A program made the translations under genes and the position numbers. Of a stretch of 64,000 bases of DNA, positions 44,280 to 56,589 are shown in pieces (within the stretch, counting starts at the first letter, position 1; each line of letters starts with the position of its first letter). The notes under the pieces are model-generated. The model saw only the letters and a program-made list of their open reading frames with translations. It was not told the DNA's origin and did not search any database. Source of the DNA: Leptobrachium leishanense (Eukaryota; Chordata; Amphibia; Anura; Megophryidae); contig CM019070.1 in NCBI GenBank assembly GCA_009667805.1, positions 53,156,451-53,220,450 on the forward strand, given 5' to 3'.

Positions 44280-44659
44280 GGTTCACATCAGGCAGTGCTT
44301 CTTGAAACCAGTAAACCCAAAACTGGTGTGTGTTTTTAAAGGGCAGGACAGCTTTCAGCAACACATCCAATAATATCACACTGATTGGACTCAAGGTTGG
44401 CTCACTCCTGGCTCCATTATGCATTATGAAGTCATTAGGCTAGGGGTTCACATACTTTTCCCACCCTGCACTGTGAATGTTTACATGTTATGTTCAATAA
44501 ACACATGAAAACATATAATGTTTGTGTTGTATTATTATAAGCAGACTGTGTTTTTCAAATTGTTGTGACTTAGATAAAGATCAGAGCACATTTTATGACC
44601 AATTCAAGCAAAACTCCACGTAATCCCAAAGGGTTCACATACTTTTTCTTGCCACTGTA

Positions 44660-45612
44660 TTGGGTGACTTGATAAAGAAACTTACTGGAATCTAGACTTC
44701 TCTGTGTAAGGACCAAAAGGAACTCTGAGAAGATAGTGGAGGAGCTACATTCCACAGCGGTCCTGCTCGACTTGACCCTCGGATATTTGATCCTATTACT
44801 GCCAGTGCTTAATGAGATTAGATAGCATATAGAACATATTTCATTTAGGACATTTTACTCCTACATCTCGTCAATCATTTTAAACATGTCATTATCATTC
44901 ACTCCATTGGAGTCGATGAGAGTATGAGAGCCCTTTCTTCATTTAAATGACATCTTGGCCTAATCGTTCATGTGGAATGTGGACGTGTGACTTTACAAAA
45001 CCCTTAAATGGGAAGATTGAGAAAGTGTAAAGTGCCCCGAGGCAGGGCATATTAACAAAAAGAAAATCATGAGTCCTGACAGGCTCAGTTGCTTCTGAAC
45101 ACTGCCAACATTCACAGAGAGGGAGAAAAACCCAACATTAAATTCTAATATATTCTTTCTTATATCTTATGCTGACATTTTCCCAGGAAAATGAAAAATG
45201 TAATAAATTGTACACTGACTTCTTCAGTTTTAAACTGTCATTGTCATTTCTTTTGGGAGATAGGGCAGAAAACGAATGGGTTGCTTCTCCAACTGCCCTG
45301 TGATCCATCATAAATTGTTTTCTATACAGAGTCACTGCAACTTGCTCCCTTATAATTCAGGGATACACAGATATGTTTCTTGGTGAGGTGCTGTATCTTG
45401 TAGGATACAGGTGAACTCTGGAAAATGGAACCAGTAAGGGTCAAGTAAGGAACATTGGATGTAGGGTAGTGGACCAAAGGTTCCCACCAGGGTCCATTGT
45501 AGTATAATTGGGGAAATATATGGTTCCTTAACCTTTCAGGAAGAGGTTATCCTGTTCATATTCGAGGAGCTACCTTTCATAGAGCCACATTGGATATATT
45601 TTATTTATATAT
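44660..45612. other. No gene recognised
   Basis: Ordinary composition, short overlapping frames, no element ends noticed. Confidence 0.4.
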
Positions 45613-45616
45613 CTAT

Positions 45617-46128
45617 TGTGGTAGGGTCGTGGCCAAAGAGGGTCAGGACAGCCAGGAGGTTGCACTGCAAACAACGTTTATTTTGGTGTGGTAAATATCT
45701 TGCGGGTTTTTTGGGTGATTCCTCTTTAAATCACGTTTTGCCACGCAGAAAAGAAAGTAACAATAAATGATAAACAAATGAACAGGCCTACTCCTGTCAG
45801 GAGGCTAACTCACAGTAGTATGTCCTGACTACAGGAGACTGGAGCAGCTACTCTGCTTCCAGCACAAAAAAACATAAACCATACGTTTTAAACAGTAGGC
45901 AACCAAAATTCAGTCTCTTACCAGACAGCTTAGGAGACAACCTCTCTGGGCTTGGTTCAGCTCCACTCTGAGCTATTTCCCTGTTCTCCCAGACCTACTA
46001 AATAGGCCCGAGCTAATTAGGATGTGAAAAAGGTGTGCTAGCAGGACAAGAGCTTAACCTGTTAGTAGCCTGGATACACAGCACGTTGCAACCTCAGGCT
46101 TATATACGCATGATCCTGTACTCTGTCA
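45617..46128 (-). repeat. 3' LTR of the second Gmr1-like element
   Basis: On + it begins TGTGGTAGGGTCGTGG and ends GTACTCTGTCA. CATCCCCCTCCCCAGCTG follows, the complement of a polypurine tract just inside the element. Whether the last CA of CTGTCACA belongs to the LTR is uncertain, because the right copy reads CTGTCACTAT. Confidence 0.9.
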
Positions 46129-47369
46129 CACATCCCCCTCCCCAGCTGAACACAGGAGTGAGAAGCGGCCGCCGCCGCAAGGCCATGCACTCTAGAGAGA
46201 GCATCAGCGTTCCCATGCAGCAAAACCAGCCCGGTGCTGCACAACAAAGTTAAACGGTTGCAACGACAAAAACCACCGCAGGACCCTGGAGTTCCTGTCC
46301 CTGTTGGTGTGCATCCAACGTAAGGGAGCATGGTCAGTAACCAGGGTAAACCGTCGTCCCAGTAAGTAATATTTGAGAGTGTCCATGGCCCACTTTATGG
46401 CCAAACACTCCTTTTCAACCACAGCATAGCGCTGCTCTCGGGGGTAATAGTTTTCGACTTAGGTATAACACGGATGCTCTTCCTCATCTACGTACTGGGA
46501 AAGTACAGCCCCTAAGCCCACGTCAGAGGCATCAGTCTGTAGGAAAAACTCCTTCGTAAAGTCTGGCGCTACCAGGATCGGTTGCTGGCACAGTACAGAG
46601 CGAAGATCCAAGAAGGACTCCTCTGTTTTGCTGTCCCAGCTCACCATGTCTGGTACTCTTGCCTTAATGAGGTCAGTGAGGGGAGCAGCTCTGGTAGCAA
46701 AATGGGGTATAAACCGGCGATAGTACCCAACCAGTCCAAGAAATGTTCTGACCTGTTTCTTCCTAAGTGGTCGAGGCCAATTCTGTATGGCTCCCACCTT
46801 GTCAATCTGAGGTTTCACCAATCCTCTCCCAACCACGTAGCCCAGGTATTTGGCTTCTGCTAAGCCGATAACACACTTAGAGGGGTTTGCTGTCAACCCA
46901 GCCTTTCTAAAGGTGTCCAGCACTGCCTCTACTTTTGCAGGTGCGAGTCCCAGTCTGTGCTATGAATAATAACGTCATCGAGATAGGCGGACGCATAATG
47001 GGCATGGGGCCTGAGCAACTTGTCCATCAGTCTCTGAAAGGTTGCCGGGGCACCATGTAGACCAAATGGCATTATTGTATATTGGAACAAGCCATCAGGT
47101 GTAGCAAACGCTGTCTTCTCCCTGGCGCGCTCAGACAGTGGTATCTGCCAATAACCCTTGGTCAGATCCAACACAGAGAGGAATCTGGCTTTTCCGAGTC
47201 TCTCCACCAACTCATCGACCCGTGGCATGGGATAAGCGTCAAACTTTGAGACTTCATTCAACTTTCTGAAGTCATTGCAGAACCTTATAGAGCCATCAGG
47301 TTTGGGCACCAAAACAATTGGGCTGGACCAGTTACTATGAGATGCTTCTATCACCCCGAGCTCAAGCAT
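46062..47369 (-). pseudogene. Gmr1-like RT and RNase H (three frame breaks)
   Basis: 47369-46929 carries NWSSPIVLVPKPDGSIRFCN, ARFLSVLDLTKGYWQIPLSE, PFGLHGAPATFQRLMDKLL and the catalytic SAYLDDVIIHS. 46923-46459 carries KCVIGLAEAKYLGYVVGRGL, GYYRRFIPHFATRAAPLTDL and the RNase H start QTDASDVGLGAVLSQ. 46422-46204 carries VEKECLAIKWAMDTLKYYLL and VTDHAPLRWM. 46331-46062 carries the last Asp in GNADALSRVHG, so unlike the other copy all RNase H acids are present. Joins at ~46926, 46450 and 46230 are one-base shifts. Confidence 0.9.
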
Positions 47370-47386
47370 TTTCTTAACTTCAGCCC

Positions 47387-48775
47387 TTACCGCTTCCCTT
47401 CTGGCCTCGGGAATCCTGTAGGAATTAACTCTAACAGTAGCTCCAGGCTCCGTAAGAATGTCATGGGTAATCTCCCAGGTTCTGCCCGTATTGGTGAGAA
47501 GACATCCCCATTTCTCTCGACCATGTCATTAGCCTGCTCTGCTTGCTCAGGAGTCAGCTCTGCTGAAATTGACACCGACTGTTCAAAGGCAAGGGAACCT
47601 ATCGTTATGTCCCCCATGGCAACTGCACTGGCTTCTCTGTCCCTCCACTGTTTCAGAAGGTTTATATGAAACACGGCCTCCTTCTTACGGCGATTGGGCT
47701 GACTGAGCCTGTAATTTACAGGACTCACTTTCTCCAGAACTTCGTAAGGCCCCTGCCACTGGGCCAGAAGTTTACTCTCCGCCGTGGGAACAAGGACCAT
47801 AACCCGGTCACCCCTTTTAAATTCTCTCACGGTGGCCCTTTGGTCATAGTGGAGTTTTTGGACACTTTGAGCCTGCTCCATGTGCTGGCGTACAAGAGGA
47901 ACAATTCGGGCCATACGCCCTTGCATCTGTTCCACATGCTGTACCACATTTGTCCCAGGGACACCTTGTTCCTCCCAGGTTTCTCGTAGAACATCCAGTA
48001 TCCCCCTGGGGTGCCTCCCATACAGAAGTTCAAATGGTGAGAAACCTGTAGAGCTCTGTGGAACCTCTCTGACAGCAAAAAGCAGGTATGGAGCAGTAGG
48101 TCCCAGTCTTTCCCATCCCGACTAACAACTTTTCGTAACATCCTTTCAGGGTGCGATTGAACCTCTCTACCAGTCCATCTGTCTGGGGATGGTACACTGA
48201 GGTCCTCAAAGTACGTATACTCAACGCCTTACATAATTCCCTCATAAGCCGGGAAACAAATGGGGTACCTTGATCGGTTAGTATTTCCTTTGGAATGCCA
48301 ACACGTGCAAACACCTGGACCAATTCCTTTGCGATATTTTGGGAATTGGCCTTTCGCATTGGAATGGCCTCGGGATAACGGGTGGCATAATCGAGGATCA
48401 CTAGGATATACTGATGACCCCTAGCAGATTTATCCAACGGACCACTAGGTCCATACCAATTCTTTCAAAGGGCACATCAACAATCGGAAGAGGTATGAGG
48501 GGTGCTCTTAGCTTAGGTCTGGGGGAGGAGAGTTGGCATTCGGGACAAGAAGCACAATACCTCTTAATTTCTTCATATACCCCTGGCCAAAAGAACCTTC
48601 TTAGAACCCGTTCTTGAGTTTTCTCCACTCCCAAGTGTCCCCCCAAGAGATGAGAGTGGGAAAAATCCAGCACCTTCCGGGTGTAGGAAGAAGGCACCAC
48701 TAGCTGCTCAATTTCTTGGCCTTCATCTGAAGTTACCCTGTAGAGCAGGTCATTCTGAGGATAAAATAGGGACAT
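47387..48775 (-). pseudogene. Gmr1-like integrase (frame-broken)
   Basis: 48775-48401 carries the HHCC zinc region (FSHSHLLGGHLGVEKTQERV, RYCASCPECQ) and the first catalytic Asp in RIGMDLV. 48437-48030 carries YILVILDYATRYPEAIPMRK, ILTDQGTPFVSRLMRELCKA (second Asp) and YHPQTDGLVERFNRTLKG (Glu). 47947-47387 carries the C-terminal FKRGDRVMVLVPTAESKLLA, QWQGPYEVLEKVSPVNYRLS. It would insert the cDNA. It lies upstream of RT, the Gmr1 hallmark. Confidence 0.92.
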
Positions 48776-49160
48776 GTAGCTTTTGTACTACCTTCAACAG
48801 GTACCCCATTCACCTCCACCACAGTACTCCTAGCATTCTGTAACAGAGGGTCATTTACCTGGGCTCTCCCAAAGCTAACACTGGAAGTATCCAAAGCTCT
48901 GGGGTCATTCGCCCAACCTCTACGTCTTGCTCGGTGTGTGGTTCCCTTTGTTCACCCACTATATCTTCTTCAGTACACTGAGTGCCAACACCTTTCCCTG
49001 ACCGTTTCCCATGGTCACCCAACAAAAACCCCGTTAATGGCTTTATTAAACCTTCGTCTGCTTTCTCTGCATTGCCTTCTGGTTTTGTGACTTTTTGGAT
49101 TGGTAATATACAAGTGAGGGTGAGAAAAAGGGAATATGTCGAGAAGACCATCACCTTGTT

Positions 49161-49425
49161 TTACAGTGTTGGGGACTGCAAGAGGGAGTAAAAGTCAGGG
49201 AAGTTCCTTCCTATGACTAAGGAATAGGGTAACCGTGGCACAACTACCGCTGATATCTTTACCAGCCTGTCTTGTACATAAACCTCTATATCGGCGGTAG
49301 GATACTTACAGTACTTCCGTGAATACAAAGCACACCCACTGTGTGGTGCCCTGTATAGTGGGCGCTTGACTAAGCCACCAGCCACTAGAGTCAGGCACTT
49401 CCAGAGTCAACTAGTGCACTGTATG
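49161..49425 (-). pseudogene. Gmr1-like aspartic protease
   Basis: On the minus strand ALVDSGSA is encoded near 49400-49422, the retroviral-type protease active site. It is followed after a short gap, in another frame, by ADIEVYVQDRLVKISAVVVP and RLPYSLVIGRNFPDFYSLL, the second half of the fold. It would cut the gag-pol polyprotein. The equivalent is absent from the copy at 27736-33644. Confidence 0.75.
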
Positions 49426-49479
49426 TTGATTATTCAATGGACTGGTACTCGGAAAGTATGCAAATTTCTACCAGGCCCG

Positions 49480-50483
49480 CTAAGCAGATTAGTCACCAAA
49501 AGTTTTGGGGTTTCCCCAAGTCCACACTGCATTGGCTCCGGAGGTTAGGGCACCGTGCCCTGACATGGCCTTTACCCCACACTCGAAGCAGGTTATGGAG
49601 TTTCCACCAAAGTGGTCGTTTTTCAAAGGAATGGGGTCCTGGAGTCTGTTTGCGGCAGACGCACTCCTTCTCTGGAAGTAGCTTCAGGTTCACTCTCGCT
49701 GGACTTTTGGTCTCTGGTTCGGCCCAGATACCTAGAGGACTTCCAGTCTCTTGCAGACAAGTATCTTTCTACTTGGGCTATCATGCGTTTCAAATTAGGG
49801 GTTTTCCTTGGCTGACCCACTCACGAAGACCAGTGGGAAGTTCTCTTAAATAGCGATCCAGTACTAGGGATTCCACCATCTGGGCAGGACTCTGGGACTC
49901 CGGTCTGAGCCATTTCCGGCCAGGTGGATTAGGTCAAACATCTGGGATCTAGGAGCCTGTCTCTCATTGAATCGCCATTTTGTAAAAACGCTGGGCCCTT
50001 ACAGTAGTGGTGACGCCCATCCGGGCCATTATTTCCGCCTTTAACTGTAGATAATCTGCAGCGGCTTCCTCTTCTAGGTCAAAGTACGCTTTTTGTGCTT
50101 CTTCCAGGAGAAAAGGAGCAATAATTCCTGCCCATGTTCTGGAGGCCAGGCTTCACGGGTGGCTGTTCGCTCAAAAGCCAGCAGATAGCTCTCCACATCA
50201 TCTTCGGAGTCATTTTCTGCAAACAATTGCTTGCCCGTATTTTGCTAACCCCTCCTGTTTGCACAGGCGCTCCGGGTTAGCGATATATTCCAGGATACCT
50301 TTAAGCGCGCCCATGGTCAGACTTCTGTGCCTCCGCAGGGCTCCAATTTGTTGGGTTAAGAGTCTGTTGCCTCCTGCTGTGCTACTACAGCTTGCGGTTT
50401 GTTTCTTGTTGGGCTGCAGCTTGCCTGTTTGTTTCTTGCTGCACCGCCGTGGCCTGCACCAGGGCCTTCACAACGTCCTCCAT
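49480..50483 (-). pseudogene. Gmr1-like gag with SCAN-like domain and CCHC knuckle (broken)
   Basis: Start MEDVVKALVQATAVQQETNR at 50483. The SCAN-like helices are visible in a short minus frame near 49805-49885 (MVESLVLDRYLRELPTGLRE, WVSQ), matching the other copy. The zinc knuckle is CFECG then KGHVRARCPN near 49548-49600, split by one extra base. Many one-base breaks occur between 49900 and 50480. It would build the particle. Confidence 0.8.
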
Positions 50484-50557
50484 TTTTCTATGGGTCTGTA
50501 CCTTTAAGTTCTTGTGGCAATGAACCGGCACGAAAGAAATCCACCGCTGCCACCACT

Positions 50558-51067
50558 TGTGGTAGGGTCGTGCCAAAGAGGGTCAGGACAGCCAGGAGGT
50601 TGCACTGCAAACAACGTTTATTTTGTGTGTGGTAAATATCTTGCGGGTTTTTTGGGTGATTCCTCTTTAATCACGTTTTGCCACGCAGATAAGAAAGTAA
50701 CATAAAATGATAAACAAATGAACAGGCCTACTCTGTCAGGAGGCTAACTCACAGTAGTATGTCCTGACTACAGGAGACTGGAGCAGCTACTCTGCTTTCC
50801 GCACAAAAAAACATAAACCATACGTTTTAACAGTAGGCAACCAAAATTCAGTCTCTTACCAGACAGCTTAGGAGACAACCTCTCTGGGCTTGGTTCAGCT
50901 CCACTCTGAGCTATTTCCCTGTTCTCCCAGACCTACTAAATAGGCCCGAGCTAATTAGGATGTGAAAAAGGTGTTGCTAGCAGGACAAGAGCTTTAACCT
51001 GTTGTAGCCTGGATACACAGCACGTTGCAACCTCAGGCTTATATACGCATGATCCTGTACTCTGTCA
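50558..51067 (-). repeat. 5' LTR of the second Gmr1-like element
   Basis: Matches 45617-46128. Seen differences include GTGGCC/GTGCC, TTTAAATC/TTTAATC, ACTCCTG/ACTCTG, TTTTAAACAG/TTTTAACAG, GTGTGC/GTGTTGC. Nearly all are single-base indels. The candidate primer site on minus just inside is TGGTGGCAGCGGTGGA (tRNA not identified). Confidence 0.9.
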
Positions 51068-51071
51068 CTAT

Positions 51072-51545
51072 TTTAAGTATTTTTACAGGAAGGATACATT
51101 GAGATTTCTCTCGTTTTCAAGTATGTCCTGGGTTTAAGAACATTGAAATGTTACAGTCGTTACAGATATACAAAGTAATAAATGCAAGATATTAAAAACA
51201 AAACACAAATATACAGATTAACACAGAAAATAAATATGTAGGAAATATATTCATTATGTTACATGTTTACAGGTGCCTTTTGTATTGAGGTATGTTAATA
51301 GAGATCTCTTGAGTGACTTTAGACTGGGGGAAGATTTGATGGTGTCTGGGAGGTTATTCCATAACTGTCGTGCTCTGTAGGAAAATGAGGATCGAGGCAC
51401 TTTCTTTTTGTATTGTGGTATTGCAAGTAAGATGCAGGTCCTGGATCGGAGGTTGTAGGATGAGGGGACTGCTAGGGGAAGCGGCCTATTCAGGTAGGGT
51501 GGTAGCTTTCCAGAAAATCTCTTAAACACCAGGTTGGAAAGGGGT
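51072..51545 (-). mobile_element. L2-like LINE 3' fragment
   Basis: Minus coding [60 protein letters not shown] ends HVT, then a 3' UTR with CATACTTGAAAACGAGAG in the same order as at 17147. Closely related to 43762-44143 but longer at the 5' side. It abuts the LTR element directly. Confidence 0.85.
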
Positions 51546-51569
51546 AGGGTGCGTCAAGATTCCAGCGAT

Positions 51570-52629
51570 GGCCAGTTAAGCTCTTTTAACATGTCACAAT
51601 GGTGGCTCATGTAGTTACATTGTAGCACAAAGCGACAAAATGAGTTATACAATGAAAATGAAGTTGTGTTTGCGGGGCCGCCGCATACATATTTGCAGAA
51701 ACTTCATATATAGAAGTGTATTAAAAGAAACATTGTTTTAACCTTTTGTTATTTACTTTTTATCATCAAGAACACATGACACAAATTGATTTAAATGATA
51801 ATCTTTGTCTAACATGTTTGTTTCTAAAGCATTTTAATTTGGGATCATTTGCTAAAAATGCTTTTTAGGACCTCATTTGATCTCGGTAATACAAATGTAT
51901 TTGTTGCAATTTCCTTATGAATGTACATTACATTTTACTTTTGATAATACAGCTCCTTTGCCAGTGAGGAATATGTATTCTTTCTTTTCTTCCCAATTAT
52001 GTATTTATCTATCCTTTTTTCAGAATAAAATACATTTCTATTGTGACAGAAAGCTGTTAGGTATTTCACATCTCTGGCTGTTTCTACATCCAGACAGTTC
52101 GTATTTAATGGCCTCAGCTGTGAAGGTTTTCAGCACATTAAAGAAAGTCTAAAAAAAAAATAGACTGCAATGTCACGTGGATGCCAAAGGGAAAAAAATA
52201 TATTTTATTTATTTCTTCTACTATTCCAGTAACTAGAAATGTATTCTGGACCTGTCAGCAACAGGTTCCCTTTCCATGAGCTATCCCATCAAGTCATAGA
52301 TATCACATTAATCGCAGAGATAAATCCGATTTCTAATCACACGGTGAGATATCCCAAACCACAACTTACCCCACTTGAAGCACTGACCACGTTTATAGCA
52401 CTAGTTCATGGCCGCACATTTTGGGGAGCAATTTTTGACACGCTCCCCTCTTCTCACTTACAATTGACACTTTCCAATGTGATGGCAAAGTCAAATGGTG
52501 GCTTGAGAATGAAGGAGACCTGCCAATAGGAAAATGCTCCAGAGTTAGCTGGCTCTGCAATCCAGCTACTCCTGAACTCATCAGTGGCCACTGATTGACA
52601 GCCTCCAGGGTGGCGGGTAAATCTCAGCT
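51570..52629. other. No gene recognised
   Basis: AT-rich. Frames of 91 and 96 codons on + (51877-52152, 52239-52529) show no domain, and no splice-like or repeat structure was recognised. Confidence 0.4.
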
Positions 52630-53832
52630 TTTTAATATTATTATTCTTTATTTATATAGTGCCATCAAATTCCGCAGTACTGAACAATGGGCACAGTATA
52701 GACAGGGTTACAATACATTGAGACGGAACAACATTTTAACAAACAAGTGCAGGAGAAAACGAGGGCCCTATTCCCGTGGGAATTTACAATCTAGAAGGGT
52801 TGGGGGTAGAAACAGGAGCAAAGGGCTGCAAAGTGAGAGTGATGGACAGGTTGGGCCAGTAAGGTGTATTAGTGAGTCGGGTGATAGGCTTGCCTGAATA
52901 GAAATGTTTTAAGGGAGCATTTGAAGGAAGGGAAGCTAGGGGAAAATCTGACAGTACTCGGGAGAGTGTTCCAGAGGATGGGGCTGTGCGTGAGAAATCC
53001 TGCAGTCTATCATAGGAAGAGGTAATACGGGAAGAAGCTAGGCGCAGGTCACTGTTTGACTGTAGGGAGCGGGTTGGGGTTTATTTGGTGATGAGTGTGG
53101 ACAGGTAGTTGGGAGCTGAGTTAGTGAGAGGTTTGTAGGTCAGGGTAAGGATTTTAAATTTAATTCTATAGTGGATGGGGAGCCAGTGAAGGGACACGCA
53201 GAGGGGAGCGGCAGAGACAGAGCGGCGGGTGAGGTGGATGAGCCTGGCAGAGGCATTCGGAATGGATTGTAGGTGGGGAGAGAGGCAGGCCAGTTAAAAG
53301 ATTATTACAATAGTCAAGTCGGGAGATTACAAGGGCGTGGATGAGTTACTTTGTGGTGTCAGCGGTAAGAATTGTCCGAATTCTGGAAATATTACGTAAC
53401 TGGTAGCGGCTGGAAGAAGAAAGACTGGATGTGGGGGATGAAGGAAAGAGTACAGTCAAGTGTAACAGTGAACCTGGCTTGATGGGGAGATAGTGACACC
53501 ATTGACCATGATAGAGAAGTCAGGAGGTGGGGAGGCATTAGAGGAAGGAATTAGTAGGAGGTCAGTCTTGGACATGTTAATCTTTAGGTGAGGACAGGCC
53601 ATCCAGGAGGAGATGCCAGATAAACAGTCGCTGACTCTGGAAAGGACAGGAGGAGAGAGATCAGGGGCGGAGTGGTAGATCTGGGTATCATCAACATCGA
53701 GGTGGTAATTGAAGCCAAAGTTGTTAATGATTTTGCCCAGGGAGGAGGTGTAGATAGAGAAGAGCAGAGGACCTAGGACAGAGCCTTGAGGTACGCCAAC
53801 TGATAGAGGCATTGAAGAGGAGAGAAAGGCAA
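52630..53832 (-). mobile_element. L2 LINE 3' part, with RT catalytic box
   Basis: The minus strand runs from the RT core to a tail at 52630-52700 (inverse of GGCACTATATAAATAAAG and (AAT)n). Coding near 53830-53456 reads [33 protein letters not shown] (catalytic box, with YADD altered to LDVDD) and [20 protein letters not shown]. Further C-terminal motifs lie in other frames (rc of ATCTCACGCACAG, GGAGCCAGTGAAGG). It belongs to the same L2 group as 31687 and 14380. Confidence 0.85.
53456..53832 (-). pseudogene. L2 ORF2 RT fragment
   Basis: About 125 codons of RT palm from [16 protein letters not shown] to [11 protein letters not shown]. The second catalytic motif is DVDDTQIY. The open frame continues upstream to 54340, but that part shows no RT homology and is considered chance. 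Downstream the frame is lost at 53456 by a shift. Confidence 0.85.
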
Positions 53833-53834
53833 TA

Positions 53835-54702
53835 TCCATATATGCAAACACTGGATTTAAAAAGGTAATCAACACAACCCGTGCCTGTTCTGAGGGCCAC
53901 CTTTTTATAGGTGAGCCTCTAGCACACACCCGCCCCCCCCAAGCCATGCTGGAAACCCTTGCATTACAAAAGTGCACCTGATGTCCATTTCTTAAGCGAA
54001 GGCCCAGGTCACGCCAACACCTGTGTACTGCATTAGACCTACAGTGGGAAGTAGGATTGCTGCAAGTTATCGAGCAGAGGAGGCGTGTGGTGCTGGGCTG
54101 GGAGGCTGGACTGGGAGACTGAGCAGTGTCCCTGGAACAGACCATTCCATGTGCTGATGACGTTGTACACCAGGTATAGGCCTGCTGGGTCATCAGTGAG
54201 GTCATGGCAAAGTGAGGTGATGGTTGGGGGTGGTGCTGGGATGGGTGCCATGACAGGCACTCTAGCCACCATGGCCATTTAAAATAATTCAAGTGGTTGT
54301 GGTATCTAGAGTGTCCCATGCTCTGGTTATTAGTCTGCATTTTGTATCCAGTTTTATATTTTTTGTTTCTCCTTTAGAGCTGGAATGACTTTTTCTCTCC
54401 TAATCCTTAAAACTGACATTTCTAACTAATTTCAATACGTCTTTGACAAGAGGTCAACCTGAGTTACACACTATGATTTGTAATCTTGCAACTGTAGCTG
54501 TTCCTTCAGTTACGCTTCTCTTCTTGTTAGAGGGCATTTAAGGGTAGCATCACTCTTCTCATTAGGACTTTGAGCAGCTTTTTGTAACATGAAGATTTTC
54601 CCATTCCAATAAATAGATTTAAATTGCTCGGGATGAACTGTTCCACAGACGCAATACAGCATCCAACAATTTGTGGAATAAGCTTATATTTGATATTGCC
54701 AG
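53835..54702. other. No gene recognised
   Basis: The minus frame over 53835-54340 is open only by chance. The sequence from 53930 to 54260 is GC-richer without clear repeat structure. From 54300 on it is AT-rich. Confidence 0.4.
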
Positions 54703-54706
54703 TTAA

Positions 54707-55206
54707 AGAGACACTCCAACAGCAACAATTTACACTCCTCTACAGATTAGACTTTGTGGTTCGATTTCATTTTCTCATTCTATACAGTGTCTTCAAATGC
54801 TGTATTTTATAAATATCATCGACGCAACTGACCCCTCACTCCTGGATCACCGGGCAAAGTTTTAAACCCTTAATGTAGGTATATTAAAATAATCAGATAC
54901 CGTATATTAGCTTATTGAATAATTTATCGCTTGTTTGTCACTCAACTTTCTACTTAGAAAGGTAGACCTCCAGAAATACAGGTTTGTGTCCATAGAAGAC
55001 TGCTGCGCAGCATTCGCAAAATTATTATGTACAGCGATCACTGCAAAATCAGACAATTATTTTATTATTTTCAATATTATTGTTTTTAATTTATTGAATT
55101 TATTTTTTAAAATGCTTAAAAACGCCAGCCATGGCTTGGAAAATCTATACATGTGATATAAATGCAGTTATTTATGCACTCTAACAGATCTATGGTGAGT
55201 GACACT
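54707..55206. mobile_element. TTAA-flanked MITE, family F (AGAGACACTCC ends)
   Basis: TTAA at 54703-54706 and 55207-55210 encloses ends AGAGACACTCCA and, inverted, AGTGTCACTCAC (9 of 12 match). TTAA duplication and an AGGGACACT-like end fit Kolobok-type MITEs common in frogs. About 500 bp, AT-rich, noncoding. A related left end TTAAAGGGATACTTTAGGG occurs at 55917. Confidence 0.6.
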
Positions 55207-55210
55207 TTAA

Positions 55211-56589
55211 AAATATAAATCTGCAGAGTTGTACTTTTTTCTTTGCTTGCATTGATCGCTTATTTCAAAATGCTACACCGCGTAAAATAGCTTATGCAAA
55301 GCTTTTCAGTGATCTAGACGTGACTCAGTGACGTCTCAATACATCTACTCTGTATAGATGTTTGACTGACACATAGCAAAGAAACTTTTATCTTGAGCTC
55401 TGTAAACAACCCTCTGCTTTACTTTCCAGTTATTTATTTTTTATTTTCAGGGTAGTTACTTTCTGACAGATCAGCTCGAGCCCAACTGTATGAGGAAAAG
55501 CACAAAATGCACGTTTTGATTCTCAAAATACACAGCGCTGCTGAAAGCCTTTTATATATCCTGTCACATTTAGCGATGATGAGGCTTGTGCACAACTTAT
55601 TCAATTCTTCGGCTATTCTATTTGATTTGATAGAACATGTGCTTTGTTACTGTCCTTACAGAATCCCTTCTGAATGTGTTTTGCAGATGCTGACAGGTAT
55701 GTGACACCTATTTTTGTAGCACAAAGCATATTGACATGTTTGTCAGAAACTAAAGTCTGAAGATTCTCATAAATAACTTAACAGACCCATTGCTTTATAT
55801 GTTACCATTTATAAAACACTCAAATATTTCACAGGTCTGCTATGGGGATGGACAAATTTCTCAGTAACTGCTACCGGACAAGACATACTGGAACTAATTT
55901 GTGTTGAATTAATAATTAAAGGGATACTTTAGGGTTAAAACAAGAGAGAAAAAGAAATCAGAGGGGCGAAACATCAACCAACCCCTCCTGACCCCCCCTT
56001 ACCCTTTATTTTCCTTTAAAAACCTCACCTAAATCAAGTGCTGATCTCTGCAGAATATAACATGCTTCCAGCCCAGCTTGTCCGCAGTGGGGACTAAACG
56101 CTAAAGCCAATCTAGAGGGTCTCGATGCCAGAAGGGACTGTGAGCCATTGGATAGGGCTGGTTCCCAAAGGTCCCAAAGCCCCGGAAACTTAGCTTGTTA
56201 CAACCCTTAGGGCAATATTCCAAACTTAACAACTCCATAGACTATAAAGGCTCTCGTAAGTGTAGAACAGCTCTGGTTAAGTTAGCATTAGCACCAACTA
56301 TGGAATAGAGCCCTTAATGGGAATACGGGTTTCCTTGGTGCACGGGGGTTCATTAAAGGTAAGGTATAAGACTGTAAGCATAGTGAAAGTAATGTTGACA
56401 ATCTGTGGTTAAGTGCAAAATGTTGGCAATTGACAGTCCATAATAAACAACTGATACATAGACCTATCATCAAATTAACGTAAAAAAAACCTCAAGAAAG
56501 GTTCCTCGTTGGTTCTTTGGGCTGCTAAATTCCCAAACCTCCATAGAGAAGGGAAAAAAGGGTTCAAGGCACACCAAACATGAGTGACA
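55211..56589. other. No gene recognised
   Basis: Contains a lone family F-like left end near 55917 (TTAAAGGGATACTTTAGG) with no partner found. Otherwise short frames only. Confidence 0.4.

Larger units (their letters stand above)
45617..51067 (-). mobile_element. Gmr1-like LTR retrotransposon, domain-complete but frame-broken
   Basis: LTRs at 45617-46128 and 50558-51067, CTAT outside (45613-45616, 51068-51071). Minus-strand order is gag with SCAN-like domain, zinc knuckle, protease, integrase, RT, RNase H. Integrase before RT defines the Gmr1 group of Ty3/Gypsy elements. It is the same family as 27736-33644 and shows what that copy lost. Differences between its LTRs are mostly single-base indels in homopolymers. 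Confidence 0.92.

Noticed and set aside
53835..54340. Upstream half of a 294-codon minus frame
   Set aside because: Only the downstream part (53456-53832) is L2 RT. The upstream part has no RT motif and lies beyond the element.
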